NCBI GenBank assembly: GCA_021819255.1
Contig: JAKART010000131.1
Location: 1-6,563, forward strand
Length of the DNA: 6,563 nucleotides
Direction of reading: 5' to 3'
DNA from: Acidobacteriota bacterium
GTDB taxonomy: Bacteria > Acidobacteriota > Terriglobia > Terriglobales > Acidobacteriaceae
This document shows, in pieces, positions 1 to 6,102 of this stretch. Under the pieces are notes generated by a model that made no database searches, was not told the origin of the DNA, and was given only the letters and a program-made list of their open reading frames with translations. Positions within the stretch are counted from its first letter, which is position 1; each line of letters starts with the position of its first letter. A program made the position numbers and the translations under genes.

Positions 1-378
1 GCAGATGATCAAAATGGTGTTATCTCCCGCAAGCGTGCCTACCACCTCACTCCAATCCTGAGCATCGATGCTGGCTGCCACCGGCTGGGCTCCGCCCATG
101 GTGGTCAGCAGGATGAGCAGATTCTGCGCCTGGCGTATCTCCAGGCCGAAGTCCTTCAAAACGTCGGCAATGTCGGGAAGCTCATCTTCTCCGTCGGTCA
201 CCGGCAGGGCATACCCGGTGGGTCCCTTCAAAAACTTCAACTGTCGGATGTCGCGAGAGAGCGTTGCCTGGGTCACATGAATGCCGCGTCCCGCCAGCTT
301 GCGCCGCAGATCATCCTGATTGGTGACCGTGGAAGTCGCCAGGAGCTCGCGAATTGCCTGATGTCGCTGAGTTTTCAT
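1..378 (-). CDS. argR: Arginine repressor ArgR, 3' end cut by window
   Basis: Transcriptional regulator that senses L-arginine and, as a hexamer, binds ARG boxes to control arginine synthesis and breakdown genes. The visible 126 residues begin MKTQRHQAIREL. An N-terminal winged helix spans about residues 1-60, with the family's recognition-helix signature VTQATLSRDIRQL at 35-47, followed by FLKGPTGYALP. The C-terminal oligomerisation and arginine-binding domain starts near residue 75 and includes LLTTMGGAQPVA (90-101) and GTLAGDNTI (114-122), the family's GTIAGDDTI motif. Family members have about 150 residues, so roughly 20-30 are missing beyond base 1. The start at 378 is chosen because an in-frame TAG lies two codons upstream (384-382) and the N-terminus aligns with the family. 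The Shine-Dalgarno is weak (AGGG very close to the ATG). Oddity: the second acidic residue of the GDDT motif is Asn120. The gene is divergent from gltB, and ARG boxes in its promoter imply autoregulation. Confidence 0.95.
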   Translation of the reverse strand, partial: MKTQRHQAIRELLATSTVTNQDDLRRKLAGRGIHVTQATLSRDIRQLKFLKGPTGYALPVTDGEDELPDIADVLKDFGLEIRQAQNLLILLTTMGGAQPVAASIDAQDWSEVVGTLAGDNTILIIC

Positions 379-415
379 ACCCTACCAACGAGCCAAGAGC
401 GGTTCTGCAAACACG

Positions 416-442
416 AAAAAACGTGACGCCCGGCGCGTCACG
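416..442 (-). terminator. Intrinsic-terminator-like hairpin in the argR leader
   Basis: Read on the minus strand, CGTGACGC and GCGTCACG form a perfect 8-bp GC-rich stem (442-435 with 429-422) around a 5-nt loop, extendable by a G-T and an A-T pair. Six T residues (421-416) follow directly. This is the standard shape of a Rho-independent terminator. It lies between the predicted argR promoter and the argR start codon, so it would end or attenuate argR transcription rather than end an upstream gene. No minus-strand gene lies upstream. On the plus strand there is no T tract after the stem, so it should act in one direction only. Confidence 0.6.
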
Positions 443-445
443 CTG

Positions 446-484
446 TTAGTATAAAAATACATAAACCATGTATAAATATACATG
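446..484. promoter_or_regulatory. Tandem ARG boxes (ArgR operator)
   Basis: Two 18-bp sites, TTAGTATAAAAATACATA (446-463) and CATGTATAAATATACATG (467-484), are separated by exactly 3 bp. The second is a near-perfect palindrome (8 of 9 pairs) and the first a weaker one. Size, AT-rich centre and 3-bp spacing match the classical ArgR operator, in which one hexamer binds two adjacent ARG boxes. The pair sits in the only strongly AT-rich block of the window, between the divergent argR and gltB genes. It covers the predicted argR -10 element and lies about 230 bp upstream of the gltB start. Autorepression of argR is the direct inference; an effect on gltB is possible but not shown. Confidence 0.85.
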
Positions 485-497
485 GACGTGCTGTCAA
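469..497 (-). promoter_or_regulatory. Predicted sigma-70-type promoter of argR
   Basis: On the minus strand there is a perfect -35 hexamer TTGACA (497-492), a 17-bp spacer and a -10-like TATACA (474-469, four of six consensus positions). The -10 lies inside the second ARG box, so bound ArgR would block polymerase. The start point would be near 462. A second possible -10, TATACT (453-448), with a weak -35-like TTTATA (476-471) 17 bp upstream, would start transcription near 441, inside the hairpin, and so bypass it. Which one is used cannot be decided from sequence. Confidence 0.6.
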
Positions 498-717
498 GCC
501 GAGTGAAAGATTCGCCGGAGAGGTGCGGGCAGGAGGGAAACTGCGATCCATCGTTCGATGGATCGATCCTCTCCGTGGCTCATTTTTAGATTGCAGCTTT
601 CCTGCAACTCCTCTATCCCGGATCGGAAGCGGGTAGGTCAGGCTCCATCCGGAGAAAAGTGTCGAACGATGTTATACGACGAAAAACGCCAGTGCAGAAA
701 CGGAAGTATATTGAACT
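485..717 (+). other. gltB upstream region and probable structured leader
   Basis: No gene is recognised here. Besides the nested repeat at 516-575 described separately, it holds a hairpin TTGCAG-CTTTC-CTGCAA (591-607) and a 6-bp pairing of CCGGAT (618-623) with ATCCGG (647-652). The latter covers part of a GGAGA Shine-Dalgarno-like element (651-655). Five T residues (583-587) follow the nested repeat by 7 nt, which is too loose for a confident terminator. I could not find a convincing plus-strand promoter; candidate -10 hexamers exist in the AT-rich ARG-box block but have poor -35 partners. The density of dyads suggests either operator sites or a folded mRNA leader. Confidence 0.4.
516..575. 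repeat. Nested inverted repeat upstream of gltB
   Basis: An inner perfect 10-bp inverted repeat, CGATCCATCG (544-553) and CGATGGATCG (556-565) with a 2-bp centre, is enclosed by an outer perfect 8-bp pair, CGGAGAGG (516-523) and CCTCTCCG (568-575). The right side has only 2 bp between inner and outer arms while the left side has 20 nt, so the folded form would be a long stem with a one-sided bulge. It could be a protein operator (the inner 22-bp dyad alone) or an mRNA leader structure. The sequence does not match an operator or riboswitch that I recognise. Confidence 0.6.
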
Positions 718-3700
718 ATGGGCATCACGGAAGTGCAGAGAGCGCAGGCCGGGCAAGCCGGAGCGGCCCGGCAAAGATCCGGAGGGGAAGGCTCCCGGCA
801 GGGGTTTGCAAGCGGGGGGGCGGCCGTCGAGTCTGGCGTCTCGCTCTTGGATCCACGCTTCGAACACGACTCCTGCGGAGTGGGATTTGTTGCATCCGCA
901 CAGGGAGAATCGAACCATCAGATCCTGCGGCACGCTCTCACCGCTCTCTCCCGCCTGGAGCATCGCGGGGCGGTGGCGGCGGATGGCCTGAGCAGCGATG
1001 GCATCGGATTGATGACCGCGCCCCCGCGCCGGCTTCTGTTGCGCTCCACGGGAGTCGAGATGCGGGACGGCGAGACGCTGGGTGTGGGCATGGTCTTCTG
1101 GCCGCAGGAGGAGAGCCGCGCCGATGGCGTGCTGGAGAGGTGTCTTGCCTCACAGCAACTGCGGGTGTTGGCATGGAGAGAGGTTCCCACCCGGCCGGAG
1201 ATCCTGGGCCGGATTGCGCTCAGCACCATGCCGAAGATTCGCCAGGTACTGGTGGGGGATGGAGGGGCCCGCGACGCTGATCCCATGGAGCGCAGGCTGT
1301 ACCTGGCCCGCAAGCAGTTCGAGCGCGCCGTGGAACTGGGCGACGTCACCGGCTATGTCTGCTCCTTGTCCAGCCGGACGGTTGTCTACAAGGCAATGTG
1401 CCTGGGACGGCTTCTGCCGGAGTTTTATCCCGATCTTGCCTCTGTGGAGTTTGTGACCCACTTCGCCGTCTTTCATCAGCGATATGCCACCAATACGACG
1501 CCGGCTTGGCATCGGGCGCAGCCCGGCCGCAAGCTGGGCCACAACGGCGAGATCAACACAGTATGGGGAAATCGCGCCCGGATGGCCGCCCGGGACTCCA
1601 CCTTGCCGGTGGAGTGCAAGCCCGTGCTGACCAAAGATGGAACCGACTCCAACAGCCTGGATGAGACGGTGGAGTTGATCAGCCAGAATGGGCGGACGAT
1701 CTCGGAGGCGGTCAGGATGCTGTTGCCGCCGGCGCTGGTCCGCCGCCCCAGCCCCTTCCTCCAGTACCATGCGGGCTGCACGGAGCCCTGGGATGGCCCG
1801 GCTGCCATAGCCTACAGCGACGGAGTCGTGGTAGGCGCCGCTCTGGATCGCAATGGCCTGCGGCCGTGCCGTTACGCGATTACCAGCGACGGCCTGGTGG
1901 TGGCGGGCAGTGAGATTGGTCTGGTGGATCTGGATCCGGCTACGGTGATTGAGAGCGGCCGGCTGGGGCCAGGACAAATGATCGGCGTGGATACCGAGGA
2001 GCACAGGATCTACCACAACGATGAGATGCTGGATGCCTTTGACGCCAAGGCAACTTACGCTTCACTGATTGAAGGCACGCCGCTGTTGCCGGTTGAGGAG
2101 CCCGCTTCGGGGATGGATCTGGAAGCCTTTCAGCGCGGGTTTGGCTACACCAAGGAAGATGTGAAGATGATTCTGCAACCGATGGCCGCGGCAGGGAAGG
2201 ATCCTGTCTGGTCCATGGGTGACGACACGCCGCTGGCCTTCCTGGCCCGTAGCCCGCGTCCGCTGTATGCCTTCTTCCGCCAGCGCTTTGCGCAGGTCAC
2301 GAATCCGGCGATCGATCCGCTGCGCGAGGCCATTGTGGTCTCGCTCTCGACGCGTCTGGGTCCATGGGCTCATCTGCTGGAGAAGAATGAACCGTTACCC
2401 GGCATCTCTCTCAGCTCGCCGTTTCTCTCCCTGGGGCAGATGGCGGCGCTGCGCGCGGGCATCTATCCGCACCGCGAGGTGCTTCGTCTGGAAGAGCTGC
2501 CCTGTCTTTATTCGCCAGAGAAGACTCTGGAAGAGGCGATTGATGACCTTTGCGGACGCGCCGTGGAGATGGTGCTGGGAGGGGTCCGGCTGCTGCTGTT
2601 GACCGACCGCGGCGCCAGTGCGAGCCGTTTGCCGATTCCCATGGCGATGGCGACTGGCGTGGTCCACCAGGGTCTGGTGGCTGCCGGATTGCGCACCTTG
2701 TGTGGAATGGCCGTGGAGGCAGGGGATTGTCGAGACGTTCACCACACCGCGGTCCTGATTGGTTACGGCGCCGGAGCCGTCTGTCCGTGGCTGGCGCTGC
2801 AGACGGCGCGAGCGCTGCAGCCGGAGGGCGTGGACGGCGAAAAGATGATGCTGAAGGCGCTGGATGCCGGCCTGGCGAAGGTGATGTCCAAGATGGGGAT
2901 CTCCGTGGTGGATAGTTATCGGGGCGCCCATCTGTTCGACATTCTTGGCCTGCATTCCAGCGTGGTCGATCGTTGCTTTACGAATACGCCGGCGCCGCTG
3001 TCAGGAATCGGATTTGCGGAGTTGGACCGGCGCCTGCGTTCAAGCTGGCAATCCAGCCCTGCGGATCTGCCCGGAAAAGGGGCAAGCGGCGCCGCGGAGG
3101 CTGAGAGTCTTCCTGATTATGGATGGGTGCGGTTCCGCAAGGATGAGGCCGCTGAGTCGCACCGTTGGCAACCACCGACCGTGAAGGCTTTGCAGACCGT
3201 GGTAGGCAGCGCCCGCGGTGTTTCTGCCGCTACGGATGCTCCGGCAGCCTTTGCGGTCTTCAACCGCAGCATGGATGCCGGCGACGCTGGTTCCTTGCGC
3301 GATCTGCTGGAGGTGCGGCCGGCGGGCCCCGAACTTCCCCTCGAGGAGGTGGAGGCCGGCGATAGCCTCTGCCGGCGCTTTGTCGCCAGCGCCATGTCCC
3401 TGGGCTCGATCAGCCCCGAGGCCCACCAGACGATTACCCAGGCGATGAACTCGCTGGGAGCGCGCTCCAATACCGGCGAAGGCGGTGAGGATCCGGATGT
3501 CTATCGCGTTGCTGCGACCCGCCCGGTGACGCATCCGGCGCTTGACACGGGCGGGAGCCAAATGGCGGCGCGCCTGAGCGGCCAGGGAGGCGTGGCGGCG
3601 TTGGCTGAGCCGATATCTGCGCCCGTGGCGCATCGCTCGCTCAACAATAAAGTGAAACAGATCGCCTCTGGGCGCTTTGGCGTGACGGCCGAGTACCTGG

Positions 3701-5325
3701 CGCACGCCGAGGAGATTGAGATCAAGGTGGCCCAGGGAGCCAAGCCCGGCGAGGGCGGGCAACTGCCCGGGCACAAGGTCTCCGGGCTGATTGCGCGTTT
3801 GCGTCATGCGCAGCCCGGCGTCGCGCTGATCTCCCCTCCGCCGCACCACGATATTTACTCCATTGAGGATCTGGCGCAGTTGATCTACGACCTGAAACGG
3901 GTGAATCCCCGGGCTGGAATCGGAGTCAAGCTGGTCTCCGGCTTGGGTGTGGGAACGGTGGCTGCCGGCGTCGCCAAGGCCTATGCGGACTACATTGTGA
4001 TAGCCGGAAACACTGGCGGAACCGGAGCGGCGGCGCTTTCCAGCATCAAGTACGCGGGCAATCCGTGGGAGCTGGGCCTCTCTGAAGCGCAGCAGCAGTT
4101 GCGCAGCACGGGCATGCGGGAGCGGGTTCGGCTGCGCACGGATGGCGGCATCGCCACGGCTCGGGATGTGCTGGTGGCCGCGTTGCTGGGCGCCGATGAA
4201 TACGCCTTCGGCACCGCGGTGCTGGTGGCCATGGGCTGCGATATGGCCAGGCAGTGCCATCTCAATACCTGCCCTACCGGGATTGCCACCCAGCGGCCGG
4301 AGCTGCGCGCCAGGTTCCGCGGAAAGCCGGAACATATCGTGACGTACTTCCGCCAGCTCGCGGAGTCGTTGCGCCATCTGCTGGCCCGTTACGGGCTATC
4401 CAGCCTGGAGGCTGCCATCGGGCGCGTTGACCTGCTGGAGCAGGTGCGATTTGACGGCAATCTCGATCTGACGCCCATGCTCTCCGATCAGGGCCACGGG
4501 CCCACGCGGTGGATGGGCGCGCGCAATGAGCGCCCGGGCGAAGATCATCCTCTGGACGACCCATGGACGGAGGCTGCTCTGGCCTCCGCGGCGCGGGGCG
4601 GGCCGTTTTCTGTGCGCAGCAGCATCTGCAATGAGCACCGGTCGGTGGGCGCCAGGCTGGCGGGAGAGATCTCCTCGCGGCGGGCCAAAGGGGAGCTGCA
4701 GGATGTGGACGTCACCTTCGACCTGGAAGGAATTGCGGGGCAGTCCTTCGGAGCGTTTGCCGTTCAGGGGATGAAGTTGATTCTGACCGGACAAGCCAAC
4801 GACTTTGTGGGCAAGGGGCTCTCCGGAGCCGACCTGATTCTGCGCGCCGTGGGCAGCGCCGCCGAGCACAGCGAAGAGCATGTGCTGCTGGGCAACGTGG
4901 CCTTGTACGGCGCGACCTCCGGACGCCTTTTTGCCGCAGGAAGGGCAGGTGAGCGGTTCGGCGTGCGGAACTCAGGGGCAACTGCGGTGGTGGAGGGCGT
5001 AGGAGATCACGCCTGCGAGTACATGACCGGCGGGATGGTGGCGATCCTGGGCGGCGTGGGCATCAACTTTGGCGCTGGGATGACGGGTGGACTGGCTTGG
5101 GTCTATGATGCCCGGCGGACGATGATTGCCGAAACGCAGTACCATACCGAGTTTTTGGAGGCTCAGCCCTTTGCGGAGGCCCCAGCGGCAGAGCAACTGG
5201 CGCTGCGTGAGCTGCTCCAAGAGCATGTGCGTCTCTCCGCCAGCAAGCTGGGAGAAAGGCTGCTCCGGAACTGGGGGGCCTGCGCGGAGAACTTTCTCCT
5301 GTTCACTCCCAAACCGCAGGCATAA
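718..5325 (+). CDS. gltB: Glutamate synthase large (alpha) subunit
   Basis: Makes glutamate from glutamine and 2-oxoglutarate in the GS-GOGAT ammonia-assimilation pathway, in the cytoplasm. The protein has 1535 residues, the usual length for GltB. In order: a 52-residue propeptide; a class II glutamine amidotransferase domain (about 53-440) with catalytic Cys53 in DSCGVGF, GHNGEINTVWGN and TEPWDGPAA; a central domain (about 490-765) with DVHHTAVLIGYGAGAV and SKMGISVVDSYRGAHLF; the FMN/2-oxoglutarate synthase domain (about 840-1260) with SLGSISPEAH, SNTGEGGED, KPGEGGQLPGHKV, ISPPPHHDIYS and GNTGGTG; 3Fe-4S cysteines 1174, 1180 and 1185 in the expected C-x5-C-x4-C spacing; and a C-terminal beta-helix (about 1320-1480) with AGQSFGAFAVQG and CEYMTGG. 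Start: an in-frame TGA lies at 712-714 and 718 is the first ATG after it, though the Shine-Dalgarno (GGAAG, 11 nt away) is poor; a GTG at 733 is an alternative. Residues 926-978 form an unusually long insertion. No gltD follows, so the electron donor (NADPH through GltD, or ferredoxin) cannot be told. Confidence 0.97.
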   Translation: MGITEVQRAQAGQAGAARQRSGGEGSRQGFASGGAAVESGVSLLDPRFEHDSCGVGFVASAQGESNHQILRHALTALSRLEHRGAVAADGLSSDGIGLMTAPPRRLLLRSTGVEMRDGETLGVGMVFWPQEESRADGVLERCLASQQLRVLAWREVPTRPEILGRIALSTMPKIRQVLVGDGGARDADPMERRLYLARKQFERAVELGDVTGYVCSLSSRTVVYKAMCLGRLLPEFYPDLASVEFVTHFAVFHQRYATNTTPAWHRAQPGRKLGHNGEINTVWGNRARMAARDSTLPVECKPVLTKDGTDSNSLDETVELISQNGRTISEAVRMLLPPALVRRPSPFLQYHAGCTEPWDGPAAIAYSDGVVVGAALDRNGLRPCRYAITSDGLVVAGSEIGLVDLDPATVIESGRLGPGQMIGVDTEEHRIYHNDEMLDAFDAKATYASLIEGTPLLPVEEPASGMDLEAFQRGFGYTKEDVKMILQPMAAAGKDPVWSMGDDTPLAFLARSPRPLYAFFRQRFAQVTNPAIDPLREAIVVSLSTRLGPWAHLLEKNEPLPGISLSSPFLSLGQMAALRAGIYPHREVLRLEELPCLYSPEKTLEEAIDDLCGRAVEMVLGGVRLLLLTDRGASASRLPIPMAMATGVVHQGLVAAGLRTLCGMAVEAGDCRDVHHTAVLIGYGAGAVCPWLALQTARALQPEGVDGEKMMLKALDAGLAKVMSKMGISVVDSYRGAHLFDILGLHSSVVDRCFTNTPAPLSGIGFAELDRRLRSSWQSSPADLPGKGASGAAEAESLPDYGWVRFRKDEAAESHRWQPPTVKALQTVVGSARGVSAATDAPAAFAVFNRSMDAGDAGSLRDLLEVRPAGPELPLEEVEAGDSLCRRFVASAMSLGSISPEAHQTITQAMNSLGARSNTGEGGEDPDVYRVAATRPVTHPALDTGGSQMAARLSGQGGVAALAEPISAPVAHRSLNNKVKQIASGRFGVTAEYLAHAEEIEIKVAQGAKPGEGGQLPGHKVSGLIARLRHAQPGVALISPPPHHDIYSIEDLAQLIYDLKRVNPRAGIGVKLVSGLGVGTVAAGVAKAYADYIVIAGNTGGTGAAALSSIKYAGNPWELGLSEAQQQLRSTGMRERVRLRTDGGIATARDVLVAALLGADEYAFGTAVLVAMGCDMARQCHLNTCPTGIATQRPELRARFRGKPEHIVTYFRQLAESLRHLLARYGLSSLEAAIGRVDLLEQVRFDGNLDLTPMLSDQGHGPTRWMGARNERPGEDHPLDDPWTEAALASAARGGPFSVRSSICNEHRSVGARLAGEISSRRAKGELQDVDVTFDLEGIAGQSFGAFAVQGMKLILTGQANDFVGKGLSGADLILRAVGSAAEHSEEHVLLGNVALYGATSGRLFAAGRAGERFGVRNSGATAVVEGVGDHACEYMTGGMVAILGGVGINFGAGMTGGLAWVYDARRTMIAETQYHTEFLEAQPFAEAPAAEQLALRELLQEHVRLSASKLGERLLRNWGACAENFLLFTPKPQA

Positions 5326-5421
5326 AAACCTGGGGAGGGTCGCGGATCGGTTCCTGCCTGGGCCTTCTCTGCGCAACGCTGCGGACGGAGTCGCCCTATC
5401 CTGCGGTAGAAGACTCCAAGT

Positions 5422-5451
5422 TCACGGCTTGTATCCCGACGCAGGCCGTGA
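5422..5451. terminator. Hairpin between convergent gltB and regulator pseudogene
   Basis: TCACGGCTT (5422-5430) pairs with AGGCCGTGA (5443-5451) over 9 bp, including one T-G wobble, around a 12-nt loop. It lies about 100 bp after the gltB stop and just beyond the end of the minus-strand regulator, where a shared terminator would be expected. Neither strand has a T tract after the stem, so it is at best a weak intrinsic terminator, or it may merely stabilise 3' ends. No other terminator-like structure was found in 5326-5456. Confidence 0.3.
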
Positions 5452-5456
5452 GCCCA

Positions 5457-5766
5457 TCAGGAGATGACTGAGCCGAGAAGTTGGCGGAGAGCTCGGACAT
5501 ACTCCGTCCGCGCGGTGCGGCCGGCGTCGGCGACCCGGTATAGCGTCTGTGGCTTGCGCTGGACGAAGCTCTTGGCAACGGCAACGTAGCCGGCCTTCTC
5601 CAGCTTGAGGAGCTGCGCGCCCAGATTGCCGTCCGTAGCGCCGGTCTTGGGCGCGCAGCCAGGTGAACTCGGCTGCTTCCACCCCAGCCAGCGGAGACAG
5701 CAGCGCCAGACGCAGCTTGCCATTCGGGAGGGGGTGGATATGGCTGATAGAGCACTCTCTTAAAAT
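5457..5766 (-). pseudogene. Small winged-helix transcriptional regulator, frameshifted
   Basis: Resembles the roughly 100-residue single-domain winged-helix regulators of the MarR/PadR-like kind (HTH_34-type, from memory). The upstream half in one frame reads SISHIHPLPNGKLRLALLS and then AGVEAAEFTWLRA. The downstream half in the next frame reads KTGATDGNLGAQLLKLEKAG, YVAVAKSFVQRKPQTLYRV and TEYVRALRQLLGSVIS before a TGA at 5459-5457. Removing one G from the GGG at 5649-5651 joins them without loss into LRAKTGATDGNL, as the family requires. The upstream frame also has no ATG, GTG or TTG after its preceding stop; ATT at 5766-5764 sits about where a start would be expected. Two defects suggest a true pseudogene, though a single-base sequencing error plus an unusual start is possible. 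These regulators usually control a neighbouring membrane-protein or transporter gene, and none is visible here. Convergent with gltB. Confidence 0.7.
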
Positions 5767-5788
5767 CGAGAGTAAGAGGAAATGTCAA
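5754..5788 (-). promoter_or_regulatory. Promoter and overlapping operator-like dyad of the winged-helix regulator
   Basis: On the minus strand TTGACA (5788-5783) is followed after 17 bp by TTTTAA (5765-5760), a weak -10. A perfect 6-bp inverted repeat, ACTCTC (5754-5759) and GAGAGT (5768-5773) with an 8-bp spacer, brackets the -10. Its size and place suit self-repression by a dimeric winged-helix protein, but binding is inference. The promoter remains although the gene behind it is broken. Confidence 0.4.
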
Positions 5789-6102
5789 GGCGAAAAACGC
5801 AGACGGTAGCTTGGGTGTTGCCTTTTATGAGCAGAAAGCCATAACGTTCTTCGATACAACTTTTTACGAGCTTGACCCCCGTCTCGGGGGTTCCCATCCG
5901 CGTCTGCGGTCGAGGAGGGCCTCTGCCGAATAGGACTTGCCGGTAGGGAGATTTTGAAACCGATGATAAAGACCTGACGGGACAGGAAGTGCGCATCCTT
6001 ACGATCAGCGGCTAAGCTCGAATGTCCGTGAGGTCTCCGGACGGCCTTACTCAGACGGCAACTCCACTTGATTGACAGTAAAGGTCGGCCGTACATTGAG
6101 GT
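5789..6102. other. Gene-free spacer with two dyads
   Basis: About 310 bp between the regulator pseudogene and the XRE gene. No reading frame here has a recognisable product with a plausible start. Two compact inverted repeats are present: ACCCCCG-TCT-CGGGGGT (5875-5891), a 7-bp stem with a 3-nt loop and no T tract on either side, and GTCCG (6024-6028) with CGGAC (6038-6042) around TGAGGTCTC. A perfect TTGACA stands at 6072-6077 facing the XRE gene, but no good -10 lies at the normal distance; TACATT at 6092-6097 is only 14 bp away. Short protein-like stretches between stops in the plus direction (for example KAITFFDTTFYELDPRLGG and DFETDDKDLTGQEVRILTIS) might be decayed coding sequence; I do not recognise either. 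Confidence 0.4.

Noticed and set aside
68..280. A 70-codon plus-strand frame antisense to argR
   Set aside because: The minus strand carries conserved ArgR sequence across the whole interval; the plus-strand translation is unrecognisable.
543..587. Transcription terminator formed by the nested repeat plus the T run at 583-587
   Set aside because: The T run is 7 nt from the outer stem and 17 nt from the inner stem, too far for a standard intrinsic terminator.
558..1280. A 240-codon plus-strand frame beginning inside the nested repeat and running into gltB
   Set aside because: It overlaps the conserved gltB frame for most of its length, its translation is Arg/Gly-rich and unrecognisable, and its ATG has no convincing ribosome site.
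1150..2016. A 288-codon open frame antisense to gltB
   Set aside because: Same reason: shadow of the glutamine amidotransferase domain, low-complexity translation, no family signature.
3040..4377. A 445-codon open frame antisense to gltB
   Set aside because: The plus strand encodes well-conserved GltB motifs throughout; long antisense frames are expected in GC-rich genes with strong codon bias, and the translation has no recognisable motif.
5875..5891. Perfect GC-rich hairpin as a Rho-independent terminator
   Set aside because: No T tract follows the stem on either strand and no gene ends next to it; kept only as a dyad in the spacer description.
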